From contig JBNGIO010006316.1 of NCBI GenBank assembly GCA_049999805.1, positions 486,040 to 550,039 on the forward strand: a stretch of DNA of 64,000 nucleotides, read 5' to 3'. Shown in pieces: positions 28,514 to 40,562 of the stretch (position 1 is its first letter; each line of letters starts with the position of its first letter). Under the pieces are notes generated by a model. That model searched no databases. It saw nothing but the letters and a program-made list of their open reading frames with translations, and was not told where the DNA came from. A program made the translations under genes and the position numbers. This stretch comes from Folioceros fuciformis (lineage: Eukaryota; Anthocerotophyta; Anthocerotopsida; Anthocerotales).

Positions 28514-29011
28514 CCAGCGACGCGCACCGCAGAGCAGAGCACAAAGCTCCACCGTTGCCACCCACCAACTCGTACTGCATCAGTCCTGCGTAATATTCCC
28601 TCCTAATGAATCTTGAAAAAATTAGTGACAAGTATAAACACGGCCACTGCCACACATTTATATAATTACAATTATAATGTCGCCTTCCCGCCTTCATCGA
28701 TGACCGACTCCTTTGAAGTGGACTCTCCGCGTTTGAACTGGACGGTGATGGTGCCGCTTGCTGCGTTCCTGTCGTGTAGGCCACACTCGCTGCACTGGGG
28801 CGGGCCCCGTCCAGCTGCTTCTGCTTCTGCCTCTGCTTCTTGAGGCATGAACATTGCAAGACCCTTGCTGTAAGCGCTGGCTCCAGATTCAGCTTCCAAG
28901 TGCTTTCCGGCTGACTCTAATGGTTTTACACATCTCAGGATGGTCCTGGCCTTTCTTTCTCTCCTTTTTTCTGTCGCGTTCAAGGCAGTCCTGGCATTGT
29001 CGAATCTGGCA
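28514..29011. promoter_or_regulatory. Bidirectional promoter between GFS12-like and RECQ4 genes
   Basis: About 500 bp separates two divergent start codons, so both promoters are contained here. An AT-rich stretch with TATATAATTACAATTATAA lies near 28,658-28,678. No other gene is visible. Confidence 0.5.
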
Positions 29012-32000
29012 ATGTGCAGGAAGGCACCGCTCCACACGGGTTCCGACCACAGGACAGGTTTGCCAGAAAACAACTGGGCGGAGAATTGCCAAAGGCTGCA
29101 GGACCAGGAAAATCACAACAGGTCTCTGAGCTCAGGTTTCCTGTTTTCTCTCTCTGGCCAGAATCAAAATGCCGCTGGAGATTCCTCAAATCCACCAAGG
29201 TTCGTTCCTACTCCTCTAATCTACCGAGGTCCATTCACCCTTGCATTTTGCTCCACGGCTTGCCGTCTTTCTTCACTTTGTCGCGCGGCTGTCTGCAGGA
29301 CAATGGCGTGTGCCATTGTCAATCTGGATCCGCAGCTCAGTGAGAGAGTTTCAAAGGTCGGTCGGCTCGTCCCGTATCACACCGCTTTGAATGGTATTGG
29401 TGCAACTCCCCTCACTATCTGCTTTGTCTACTGGCAGTCGTGGAGCGGGCTGTCTGAGGCGTCGAGGCGCTCTAAAGAGTATTTACGGCCAGGAGTTAGT
29501 GCCCCAGTTGCAAAGCGTCCTCCCTCTGCGCAGCAAACACGCTCCAATGGTCCCGCATCACATCAGATTGGAGGAGCCAGGTACGGTGACAACGGAGGTG
29601 AGGAGCAGAGAGTAACTGACCCGCCACCAGTGTTTCACCAGCATCGACCGGAGCATCCACCTGTTCACAATTGGGCTCACAACAGAAGCCAGGGTTTGGA
29701 AGATCGGCAGACGGTACGACAAGTGTCTGGGTCAGCCGTTTGCTGCACTGCTGCAGTAGGTGGACCTGTAAGCACAGCGGGCGAGGAACAATCAAACCAG
29801 GCTCGGGGATTTGATGGCAATCGTGAGTCCGACAACCATCATGGTGGAAGTCAATCAAGCTGTGTTCTGTCGTTTGAGGACGATGATGAGTTTTTTGAGG
29901 TACTTGCTGCAAAACCTTGTGTTCTGCCGCACTAGAGTCTGGGAGATCTTCTTGCTGCTGAAGACTCGAATGCTGCATACTGACGTGGAGAGCTACACTT
30001 CTACAGAGCATTGACATTGAGCAGATCGTTTCTGAACACTATGAAAGAGGCTCCATCGAAGCAACTCAAAGAGCAGGGTGTCTACCACGGCCGAACGAAA
30101 CCACAACTTTATCTGGAAGTACGACTATTCCATCTACTGGCAGGCCTTCTGTGTCAGCACGTGTTTGCACGCACGGAGTTGAGGTTCGTCCTTTTGCTGG
30201 TCTTTCTTTCATGAGGCTGAAGTATGAACTCCTGATAGTGTACTCCAGGGGAAACGAGTGTAAGGAAGAGCTTATCTTTGCGTCCTGGAGGCTTCAAACT
30301 CTTCTGTTGATCAAGTATTTCATAGCAAAAGCATGGCGCAGTGCATTAACATCCCCTAATCTGCACTTTAGGCTAATAACTGCACAGAAGCTGCTCAACA
30401 CTTGCAAGACATGAAGGACAGACTTATCAGAGTGTCCAATGAGCTTCTTGATGCTGTGGAGTTAAATCCCACTCGCTCTGAAGAGCTCCGCCTTGAAAGG
30501 TATTCATGAGTGTTGACCTGCATGATCGGTGCTCTTCAGGAATCATACCATGCGCTGTGAGTTATGAATGGGCTTCTTCCCTTGTACTGTTCGGTCAAAT
30601 GTTGATGCAGACTTGCTCAATTTCTGCTAGGCTGATGCTGAATAGAGACATTCAAGCTATGGAGCAGCATATTCAACTGCCAAATGTGGCGAGAAGTTCC
30701 CCCATTTCCAATGCTCCAGATGTTTCCCGTCAAGCACCTGAGTGTTGGAGTACACCTCATTCTATGTCCAAAACTGGCATGAGAGAACCCAACGGATCCA
30801 CCGTTTCAAGCGGACTATATTCTGTTGCCAATGCAGAGAGGATGCTGGGTTCAAGCTGCCAGAGCTTTCCACCTCCAACTTATGAGCACAGCAGGATACC
30901 GCAAACACCTCCTCAGTATGGACCTGCTTGTGTGAACCAAGGTGGTCCAGTACTTGGAGACAGGCGATCAGCTTACTCTGGGGAAGTGAACTATGTTGAT
31001 GGATCGGCGGATAAGAGGTGGAGTGCCAAATTTCCCTGGAGTCGAGAGCTTGAGGTATGTCGCATTATTGGTGCAGACATTCAATGCGGTCACCCATCCC
31101 GGGTATGTCCACAACTTTATAATATTTCATGGTTCGCAGCTCAACAACAGAAAATATTTCGGAAACAAATCCTTTCGACCAAATCAGCGTGAAATTATGA
31201 ATGCAAGCATGAGTGGCCACGATGTATTTGTGCTGATGCCAACTGGTGGTGGAAAGAGTCTCACGTATCAGGTACATTGGTATCATGTGATACTGACTTT
31301 TGTGCATCTCAGTTAATGGGCTTTGAACATCCTTCTTGAAACGGCAGTCCTCCTGTTGTACGTTGAATGGGACCATGACTGTTGCTTTGCTTCTGCAGCT
31401 ACCTGCTGTGTGTGAACCTGGTATCACTCTGGTTGTGTGCCCTCTAGTATCTCTCATCATGGACCAGATAATGCACCTATCTCAGGTAAGCAACAGATTG
31501 AGTTGTCTTTCTCTATGGCTGTGAGGCTGTAGTTACGTCCCACAGTGGAACGGATCTTGTCCATGTTATCAGGCGAACATTCCCGCGGCGTGCCTAAGTG
31601 CCATGGAGTGGAATGAGCAGCAACAGATCCTTTTCGAGCTAAGCTCGACCATTTGCAAGTACAAACTGCTGTACGTAACTCCAGAGAAGATAGCCAGGTA
31701 AGCCTTGCAGCAAGCCCGAGATAACAGAAAAGAGCTAGTTTGATGTGTGGGGTAACTGAAGTTTCGTTCTCTCTGCAGGAGTGACAATCTTTCTCGTCAC
31801 CTTGAGAGCCTGCACCGACGAGAGATGCTTTCCCGAATAGTAGTGGATGAAGCACACTGTATTAGCCAGTGGGGTCATGATTTCCGGCCTGATTACCAGG
31901 TAAAGGACATATCTTCATATCTCCTCTTTCGGTAGGCACGTATTTTCTTGCTTGTGTCGTGCAGAAAGTTTGCAGTTTTGTGTAAGGATGTGAGCTTCCG

Positions 32001-35000
32001 GCGATGGCAGGAACTGGGTGCCTTAAAGCAAAAATTTGCAAATGTGCCTTTCATGGCTCTCACTGCGACGGCAACTAATTTCGTTAGGGAGGATGTCGTG
32101 AGAGCACTTGGACTGACAAATTGTATCCTCTTCAAACAAACCTTTAATCGCGCCAATCTGAGGTTCACTCCTGATCTCTGCTTTAATTTAACAATCACTT
32201 TGTGTGACATTGACTTGAGCCTGCTCATGCGCTTTCCGGAACATCTTATGTGCATTTGACAGGTATTCTGTTGTTCCAAAATCGCCTAAATGTCTCGATG
32301 ACATGGACAAGTTCATCAAGGAAACGTATCCTGGAGAATCTGGGATTGTATACTGTCTATCAAAAAAGGACTGTGAAAAAGTTGCAACCGAGCTACAGGT
32401 TGTTTGCCTGAATCTGACTCCTTCTGATTATGTCCTGTTGCTACGCTGAGGGCGACAACTGAAATGAGAGCTCCTCTGTTCTGTCAACGCAGGCGAAGGG
32501 GCACAAGGTAGCATTTTATCATGCTAATATGCTTCCTGACCAGAGGAGCAGTGTGCAAAGGCAATGGAGCAGCGATGAAGTCAACATAATATGTGCCACC
32601 GTGGCATTTGGAATGGGTACGGCATCTCTTGAATTTTCTGCACGATTCAATATCAGCTCGCAATATCAGGCAGTGTTGTTCAGGCAGTGCTTGTAATCTC
32701 AGTTGTCTTGTTGATTCTGCAGGCATAAACAAACCAGATGTACGGTTTGTTATACACCACTCAATTCCGAAGTCCATTGAGGGCTATCATCAGGTATCTA
32801 GTCTGTTCGTCTTTGTTTTTAAGTGGAGAGCCGTCATGGTTGCTACCTCTATTGTTGGGAAGCCAGCTAAAGAGTGTGCTTATATATCAGGAGTCTGGCC
32901 GTGCTGGGAGGGATAATCTTCCTGCAACGTGTATCCTTTACTACAACTACGGGGACTATGTAAGATAATGGGAAAGTATTGTCAGTCAATCGATTACATT
33001 AATGTTCTTGCGTGTAAACCACTGCTCGCGTCTCTCAGATTCGGGTGAAGCACATGCTGACACAAGGTGTCGCCGATCAAAGCTCGTATGTTCCGCATGG
33101 AGGAAGGAGTTGGGGTAGTCCAGATTCTATTCCAGGGGCACAGCTCAAGACTAATTTAGAGAACCTTCTCAGAATGGTCAGCTAAAGCCCATCCTTGTCG
33201 TTATGGACTTGGGGTCCTCCCTCAGAGTAGTTCTACTCTCATTGGTTGTGAACACGTATCTACGGTAACAAATCTACTGACCTGCCTCCTTGTGCAGGTT
33301 AGCTACTGTGAAAATGAAGTTGATTGCAGAAGGTCTTTGCAGCTTGCGCACTTTGGAGAGACATTTGACTCTTCCCGATGTCAGAAAAGCTGTGACAATT
33401 GCAGTAGAATGACAACGTATGTCGAGGAGGACGTCAGTACCACGGCGAAGCAGCTGGTAGTGCTCAGATTCTTTTGCATCTACCTCTCGGGATACTGACA
33501 TCCACCAACGTGGTGGAGAAAGCATACCTTCTTATTGGAGACTTTGTGATTGCATTCAGGTTCAGCTGGTTCGTGACTTGTGCCAACGTTTCTCCTTGAC
33601 TCATGTGCTCGATGTCTTTCGAGGATCCCTCAACCAAAAGGTAGACCCACGTCCTCAGCCTGCTATCATCTAACACCCCGAGGAATCAAATTAATGTCTG
33701 ACAGGCCTGCTGTTATTCAATGCTTTAAGATCAAAATGCAGGGGCACGATAGGCTTGGCCTGCATGGTGCAGGAAAGAACATGGCCAAAGGCAGCCTGGA
33801 ACGAATTATGCATCACATGGTGTTTGAGGAAATCCTCAGGGAGGATGTCTCATCGAATGAAATTTACGGTGGCGTGTCGTCAGTCCTCAAGGTTGGGACC
33901 CGTGGATTTCGAGGGGAGCTACTTGAAGACGCTTAGCAGTAAGATCCTGATTTCCATGCTTGCAGGTGAACGAGTTGCGAGGGAATGAACTTATGTCAGG
34001 GGAAAGGAAGGTCGTTCTAAGGTATGGGACTCCGAAAGTGGTTTTTTGGCTTTTGGAACGGCTAGCATTGTTGAGTGTTGAGGTCTGATGTCGTACACCC
34101 CTCTTGCCAGGTTTCCATCTTCTCAGAACAGTGGAAGAGCTGTTCCAGCGAGGAAACCTCCGTTATTGGTAGAGAAGTCGGCGCCTTTGTTCGAGGAGGA
34201 AAGTGACAAGGCGCCACGAGTACGAGAAGATAATGTATGTCGCATAAACCTTGTTGTACATCACGCTGTGCTTTCCTTCCTTGGTGTACTGCAATGCCCT
34301 TTTGACCAATCGTTGATCTTAACCAATCCGCTGTTACTTGTAACAGGACCTTCTCGACAAGCTGTATGCTGCTCTTCATAACTTGAGGCGCACTCTAGTT
34401 AACGAGGCTGGTGGAAATCTCATGCCGTATCACATTATGGGGTAATACGAGTCTGTCTGCTTCTGTCATGTCAGTTGGTGTGTGCTTGGACGAACTTGTA
34501 GGATGTTTCGCCAGGGTGTGAGCAGAGAGCATCTGCATCTGCCTTGTCACACTGACTGTACGATGGGTAATGCAGCAACGCCGAGCTTCAGCAAATTAGT
34601 AAGAGAATGCCTTCCACGATCGAGGAGCTGTTGGAGGTCAATGGCATCGGCAGGTAGATCCATCGTTGCCCGTTGATCAGGAGTTGGCACCGTTGGTCAC
34701 TGTTGAGCTGTGTGTGCTGATGAAGCTAATCTTGTCATGCGCTGTTTCCGCCGGTTCAGAGTGAAAAGTAACAAATACGGGGCCCGGATACTGGAGGTGG
34801 TCTCTCGTACTGTCGAGGAACACGGTCAAAGGCCTGCGATGCGGCCACTGGACAAGTCAAAACAGCACCCCATAGGAGGTCCAAAGAGGCCAAGGGAAAG
34901 TGCCGATGTACCAGGCTGGAGGAACACACGGAGAGGTGATCCACATCCTTCGAAAACCTCGACCAGTATCGCCATGCCTGGCGAGGCGCTCGAAGTTGCG

Positions 35001-35147
35001 GAGGACCTCGGTCTTGCAACAGATGTGGAGGTGGATGTGGTTAATTGCAGAGTGTTGTCTTCTTGCGGAAGGGAAAACATGCATTCGAAGGGACGTCAGG
35101 ATACGGACCGGATGGCCTTCGGAAATTTCTCCTTCAATAAAGTATAG
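29012..35147 (+). CDS. RECQ4A: RecQ DNA helicase, RECQ4A/BLM type
   Basis: This 3'-5' helicase of the BLM/Sgs1 class dissolves recombination intermediates and limits crossovers with TOP3alpha/RMI1. The start ATG at 29,012 gives [10 protein letters not shown], soon followed by NNWAENC and SGFLFSL, as in plant RECQ4 N-termini. Then come an acidic region, [15 protein letters not shown] (about 30,005), and a helical segment [17 protein letters not shown]. The helicase core has [15 protein letters not shown], Walker [14 protein letters not shown] (about 31,235-31,270), DEAHC (about 31,850), [27 protein letters not shown] and the QESGRAGRD arginine-finger motif (about 32,885). RQC zinc ligands follow ([18 protein letters not shown] region about 33,380-33,410), then an HRDC-like domain ([17 protein letters not shown], about 34,345-34,440). 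A basic tail ends at 35,147. More than 20 short introns. All catalytic motifs are intact. Confidence 0.93.
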
Positions 35148-35780
35148 CGAGTTCGTTGTAAAGACGAGCAACTAAAGCAAACTTTGGCCAAGTGCGCCTA
35201 CATTTTCCGGTCCCTCGCATGTGTGACGCATTCATTCGCGTTCACAGGTAGCATTACGTGCAGCCTTTCCTTTCGGCACCATGTCTGTGCAAACGGGTAT
35301 CTTCAATGAACGACGAGTTGATGTATCTTGCGGCTCATGCGTTGTCGTGGGCGTGAGATGTACTGCCCTGGAAATCATTTTCTGAGGTGCTGTCAGGTTT
35401 GTTTTCCTCGAAGACTCCATGTCTTGTAGAGACAGGACCGGTTGTGCGATTGTGGGCGGGTTGAGAAAAATGAAGGTTTTATTGCACAACGAGATGTTAC
35501 AGCTTACAATTGCAAGAATGGTAACAAGCGGCAGCACTGGTGGCACAATTCGCAACCGGCCGCCTTTATCACTAGATCCTACGACCTGTGATACCTGGGT
35601 GGAGGTCAGCACAAATTTATGACAGCCCAGGTATTGGACCTCAGATGAATGCCTCACTGACAGTGGTGAGGACAACGAATCAACATGCATTGCCAAGAAC
35701 AGAAACTTCAAGCTACAGCTAGCAAAGACTAGAGTAAGACTCATGGACAGTAGCAGCAGGTTGAGCCCTGTGTGCCAATC
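35148..35780. other. Convergent 3' flank, RECQ4 and beta-helix gene A
   Basis: About 630 bp between two convergent stop codons. Open frames here are short and unrecognisable. Nothing else seen. Confidence 0.55.
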
Positions 35781-37821
35781 TTAAAAACTCAGTGGTACCT
35801 TCCTCCATATGTTGAAGAAGGCGAAGGCACCAGAATCATTCAGTGGTCGGGGACCAATCCTGCTCCTGGGACAAGACTTGAAACCCGGATACTGCTGCCG
35901 GATGACGGAGGCTCTGGTCAAGCCAAAATCGTTGGCCGCCGCATTCAAGAAGCCCACCTTGGCCCAAGGCGGTTTCACAGTGCCAGGTTTGAGGCGGTTG
36001 TTGGCAGTGTAGTAGTACTTGAACTCCAGCGAATTCATCTTGGGCACATTCGGCAGAGAATCGCAGAACCTGTAGTTGGGTTCCGACCACGGGGGCAAGT
36101 GAAACGCGTCCACTATGCTCAGCTTGAGCACGTTCCGGGTGGGCATTCCCGTGCAGCCTCCAGTCTGGCTCGCGCTGGATCCTCCCGTCGGATTGCAAGA
36201 GAAGCCGTTCACCGACCTCTGAGAGCAGAAGTCGTTCAACCACGGGTATGCCTGCACCCAACAGGTGGACCACTCCATGATCAATTCATCCCATGCGAAT
36301 CAAAGCTTACGGTCGCGTGCTCGGGTGAGGAGAGCATCCACCCTACCTTTTTGAAAGCGGGAGAATTGTACAAGAGCTTGCGCTGTTTCTCCCAGTAGTT
36401 GCCGGGAAACGTAAGGCAGTTGTTCACGTCCCAGTTCTGACAAGAATACCATCCCGCGCACTGAGTCTGGTTGATTGTTAGCACGCTGGTGATAATGTTG
36501 TTGTGCCCGGAATTGAGCTTGATCCCATCCAGGTTGTGGGCGCACACCGCCCCATTCACCACCACTCCAGACGAGGTGAAGTCCAGGTAGACGCAGTGCT
36601 TGCCCCCGATGACGTAGTTGCAGGACAGATAGTTTCCTGGATTCACCCAATGTGTGTCGAAGTAGAAGCCGGTGCCATCGTGATTAGGCTCGAACTCCGG
36701 GTCGAATTCTATCAGGTTCCGGCTCATGGTGTTAAGCATGCAGTCGCCCACATTGGTGGTCCCCATCCCGCACTGGATGCCCGCGAAGTAGTGGTTGCGG
36801 AGCTCGTTGAACATGATCCGCACCCCGACAGCTCCCCGGAACAGCACGATCCCGACTATGCCTCCGCTGAACTTGTTGTCCTCCACGATGATCTGCAACG
36901 GCGATGGAATCGAGTCGGACACGCCCCAACCCGGTACCGGACGCGCACTCTCACGTGCAAACGAGATCGCTCACGGGGCGCCTAAAAGATGGATCGACCG
37001 GCAGTAACGTAAATGCTAAGCGGCAGTACTCGTACTCACCTGGGATCTGAGCAGCTTGGTCCCGTCTCCAGACAGCCCAATCCTGAGGCAGGCAAGGTTA
37101 TCGATCTTGACAGCCACGGTGCAGGCCCGCATTCGGGTCTCCGTGGTCCGAAAAATGTCCACCCTGCCAGTGAGGGTGAGGTGCGAGAGCGTGATCCCCC
37201 ACGTCCTGTACAAGAAGATGGCCGCGCAGGCCAAGGGATCCCCGAACCCCACCTCCTTCCCCAGCTGCTTCCTGTCACACAATGCCGTGTTCCTCCCGGT
37301 GTCGAACCGGATCTTGGTCAGGACCACGTTGGAGACGTTGGACAGCTGCAGCAGCGGGAAGGCGCCGTACTTGGCGTAACCGACAGTGAAGCCCCCGTTC
37401 TTGGAGGTGGCGGAGGTGAGGATGGTGCACGAGAAGCCCTGCCCGAGGAGCACGGTGGCCCGCGCCCACAGGTTGTTCTGCAGCACCAGCTTCACGGTCT
37501 GCCGTTCTGGGTACTTGAGCCGCCATTTGAGCTGCGACACCGACCTCACGGGGATCGTGATCTGGGAGGTGGAGCAAGGCCCAGCTGCAAAGTGTCGCAC
37601 ACAAACGCGATTTCCCATCAACAACCCACCATCACACTCCGCGCTGTACAACAACAATGCCGCCGTCTCTACAAGGATCATCAGTCCCGCATCACACCCA
37701 AAACTCAAACTCATGAATGCAAACCTTGGGCCAAGAGAATGTGGCCCTCCTGCAAGCAGCACAGAGCAGCCGCCGCCAGCAGCAGCACGTAAGCCATCCT
37801 GCAGCACCCGGAGGACGCCAT
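35781..37821 (-). CDS. Secreted right-handed beta-helix-like protein A
   Basis: I cannot name the family. Four exons (37,821-37,725; 37,584-37,040; 36,892-36,347; 36,251-35,781) give 552 residues in a continuous frame. Exon 1 is a signal peptide (AYVLLLAAAALCCL); an in-frame ATG three codons upstream (37,830) is an alternative start. The body has irregular Asn/Gly/Val-rich repeats of the parallel beta-helix type (SNVSNVVLTKIRFDTG, RIGLSGDGTKLLRSQ, IIVEDNKFSGGIVGIVLFRG, LDGIKLNSGHNNIITSVL), as in pectin-lyase-fold proteins. It also has many cysteines and a conserved segment with CNYVIGGKHCVYLDF. The C-terminal part has GGCTGMPTRNVLKLSIVDA and ends with SCPRSRIGPRPL and FAFFNIWRKVPLSF. A paralogue lies 3.7 kb away in the same orientation. 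A cell-wall or extracellular glycan role is inference from fold and secretion only. Confidence 0.82.
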
Positions 37822-39230
37822 TCTCAGCATTCCAAGCTCCTTCAGACTCCGATGTCAGGCGCCTATGCTACAGCAACATGCCGGGCCGGGCGGCAATGGG
37901 GATAGTCATGGGCAGGGCAAGGGTAGGGGCGGGGGCAGATGATGCCCAGTAGATCGTTCTGAGAAACCAGAGGAGCGCCACAGCTCGGAAGGTTGGAGGA
38001 AAAGGCACGAGTGGGGGAGGCTGCCATGGCACTGCCTTTATAATCGTCGCAGTAGCAGGAGGAGGAGGAGGAACACACTTTGACCCGAATAGAAACCGGA
38101 GTGGCTGCGAGTGCCGGGATGCACGCAGGCTGGTACGGCAGGTGGCTCGATTGTTTGTCAACCAACGTGGTCTGAACTCCGAGCCCTCACGTTCGTGCAT
38201 CTTCCACCTGCTTTCCCGCCCGTCAACTTCGCCATCTCCCCTTAATCTACACCTCCTGTCACTGGCCTTGTGCGGGCACTGTGTGATTCACGAGCCACAT
38301 CTTCCTCCACTTATCTTCACCTATTTTGCTCAACTTAATCAACTCCAAATATTCTTTTCCCATAGCTGCACATCCAAGCCACTTGCAACCCACCTGGCCA
38401 AGGGCGTTTTTTTCCTTCCAGGCATCTCATCCGAGTATTCTATTTGGATGCCCAGCAGCCACCACCCCACTAGTAGCCACACCTCGTGCATCCATTTAGC
38501 ATGATTTAATTATATTAAATCAGTCATTTATCATAGGTCTCAATCTTGTCACCGTTTAGTTAGACTTCTAATTGCAAGGGGCATGATCTTGGGCTTATAA
38601 ATATGGATGGGTTCATGTTTAGTAAGAAATTGATTGTGCGGCTTAGTCTAACATGATCTTGGGCTTATAAATATGGATGGGTTCATGTTTAGTAAGAAAT
38701 TGATTGTGCGGCTTAGTCTAAGGCGTATCCAAAAGTTGCTCTTATTCAATACTTCTTGTATAGGTTATGAGCCATAGATCTACACACTTTTAATGATAGT
38801 CTTAACTTTCTACATAAGCAAGCATTCCTACTCTACTTTTAAAAAGGCTTGGCCCAGTCGAAGCAAGCAGAACAAGGACCCAATATTGGGGAGAGACAGA
38901 CAAGGGAGAAGATGCGCTAGTTCTCACATGTTTTTTCTTTTTTTGATATTCTTTTACAACAACTATATATGTTGGGTTCATCTCGTCTTGTCTTCAAAAT
39001 GAAGCCTTGGTTTCCTGAGTTTACAACTATGTATGTGTGTTCTCTTCAAGTTTAAAATATATTGTATTGTTGTGATACTTGGAGGACTCTGAATCTCCTA
39101 TGGGCTCTCCAAGAGTGCATATGTGCCTCTTGAGGTGGCGTGTAAACTTGTTTACTAGCTTCTTCTGACGTTGTTTTATCTTGTGGATTAAGATACTTGT
39201 GTTTGTATCTATATCACAACATTTTATAAA
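37822..39230. other. AT-rich intergenic island with 70-bp tandem duplication
   Basis: The first 400 bp is the probable promoter of beta-helix gene A. From about 38,200 composition turns AT-rich up to the OTU gene. It contains a perfect 70-bp duplication carrying TATA-like sequence. No other coding sequence recognised. Confidence 0.5.
38582..38721 (+). repeat. Perfect 70-bp tandem duplication with TATA box
   Basis: The 70-bp unit at 38,582-38,651 is repeated without visible change at 38,652-38,721. Each copy holds CTTATAAATATGG, a good plant TATA-box match. The copies end 580 and 510 bp upstream of the OTU reading frame. Confidence 0.92.
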
Positions 39231-40562
39231 ATGGGTGAAAGATTTCTAAGGGTGAAAAATTTCCGTTTCATTGAAGGGGACTGTTTGTTTGATGCGGTGT
39301 CTTACTTGTTAGGAGGTACGATTTCATCTTTAAGCTTAAGAGAAATCGCAATGGATGAGTTTGAAAGCAGGATCCAAAGTAAAGACCCGATTGCTTTGAA
39401 CAATCTTCAACAATATCTTCCACAGATCCTTCAAGACCTTCATCAAATAGATAACATGGATACTTATATTCGCAGAATGAGGTTATCTGTGTTACCAAAA
39501 CAGTCTAAAAGGAATGATCATGGTTTTGTGGGTGGCAGTGAAAGGGCTAAGAGTGTTGATCAAATGACTCAAGGATTTTGCTTAAAGAATGAACATTGTG
39601 CAGATAGCAAAACTTGGAAAGCTCAACAAGTTAAAGCAACTATGTACAACAAGCTTCGACGATATGTCTGGAAACGTGCGAATGGCATGTATCAAGATTT
39701 TAAACACGTTTTCATATTCACTCAGAAAGCTAGAAGAACTAATAAATCTGAGAAGCTTCAAAGGTCTTGCTCCAATCGTAATACAAGGCAAGATGGAGTT
39801 ATAGCATGTGCTGAGACAATGCAGAACAAATTGAATACGCCACATGCTTCCAGTATTGAGAGTGCATCATCAAGTGTGCACAATACATCAAATGTGCAGG
39901 ATGGAATTATAGCATGTGTTGAGACCATGGAGGATAGGTCGAAACTGGAGCAGGCTTCAAGTATTGAAGGCACATCAAGTGTGCAAGCCATTGTGACATT
40001 AACTATGCAGGATGAGATCATGTTAGATGTGGAAGCGCAACATGCATCAAGTGTGCAACCCATTGTGCAACCCATTGTGACTTCAACTATGCAGGATGAG
40101 ATCCAAGATGAGATCACAGTAGATGTGGAAGTGCAACATGTAGACCTCGTGTGTTTGAATCTGCAAGATGAAGTAGTGCAAGATGCAGCCTCCATAGATC
40201 CAGCAAAACAAGATGGATCACCCAAAGATGCAAAATCTCAACATGAAGCATCCAAAGAAGCACCAGAAGGAGCAACAAAAGGAGAATGTGGTCTGTGGGG
40301 AGATGCTCTAGCCACCCAGTGGCTAAGTGTATCCTTGAAAAGACATATTCGGGTATGGATGACAAAATATGATAGATTGATCATGATACAAGAGTTTGGA
40401 AAAGAATATGGGTGCAATGCCAAGCGTCAAACGAAATGGAGATGCAAGCCAACAGAACAAGAGAAAAACTCCAAGGAGAGTCTTAATATCTTATACGATG
40501 GACAATCCCACTATGAGCCCATTGTTCTATACAAATCTGGTGGGATGGCAAGGTTTTCCTGA
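39231..40562 (+). CDS. OTU-fold protein with repeat insert splitting the domain
   Basis: OTU proteins are mostly deubiquitinating cysteine proteases. This single-exon frame encodes 443 residues. The N-terminal half of an OTU domain is visible as IEGDCLFDAVSYLLGG with Cys18 at the nucleophile position, then LSLREIAMDEFESR. The C-terminal half appears only at about residues 350-432: GLWGDALATQWLSVSLKRHI, then YDGQSHYEPIV with His427 at the catalytic-His position. In ordinary OTU domains these halves lie some 50-60 residues apart; here about 300 residues lie between them. The insert includes a Lys/Arg-rich stretch and decaying repeats that each begin QDG or QDE (about 36 residues per unit at the start). 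The usual Asp three residues before Cys is Glu15. It lies in an AT-rich island between two beta-helix paralogues, which suggests arrival with a mobile element, though no terminal repeats were found. Activity is unproven. Confidence 0.72.
   Translation: MGERFLRVKNFRFIEGDCLFDAVSYLLGGTISSLSLREIAMDEFESRIQSKDPIALNNLQQYLPQILQDLHQIDNMDTYIRRMRLSVLPKQSKRNDHGFVGGSERAKSVDQMTQGFCLKNEHCADSKTWKAQQVKATMYNKLRRYVWKRANGMYQDFKHVFIFTQKARRTNKSEKLQRSCSNRNTRQDGVIACAETMQNKLNTPHASSIESASSSVHNTSNVQDGIIACVETMEDRSKLEQASSIEGTSSVQAIVTLTMQDEIMLDVEAQHASSVQPIVQPIVTSTMQDEIQDEITVDVEVQHVDLVCLNLQDEVVQDAASIDPAKQDGSPKDAKSQHEASKEAPEGATKGECGLWGDALATQWLSVSLKRHIRVWMTKYDRLIMIQEFGKEYGCNAKRQTKWRCKPTEQEKNSKESLNILYDGQSHYEPIVLYKSGGMARFS
39789..40250 (+). 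repeat. Decaying coding repeat inside the OTU gene
   Basis: The first two units are about 108-111 bp long and encode QDGVIACAETM and QDGIIACVETM followed by ASSIE segments. Later units shrink and diverge (QDEIMLDVEAQHASS, QDEITVDVEVQH, QDEVVQDA, QDGSPKDA). All keep the reading frame. Confidence 0.75.

Noticed and set aside
28613-28700. Separate small gene between GFS12-like and RECQ4 genes
   Set aside because: Frames are short, unrecognisable and fall in the expected bidirectional promoter.
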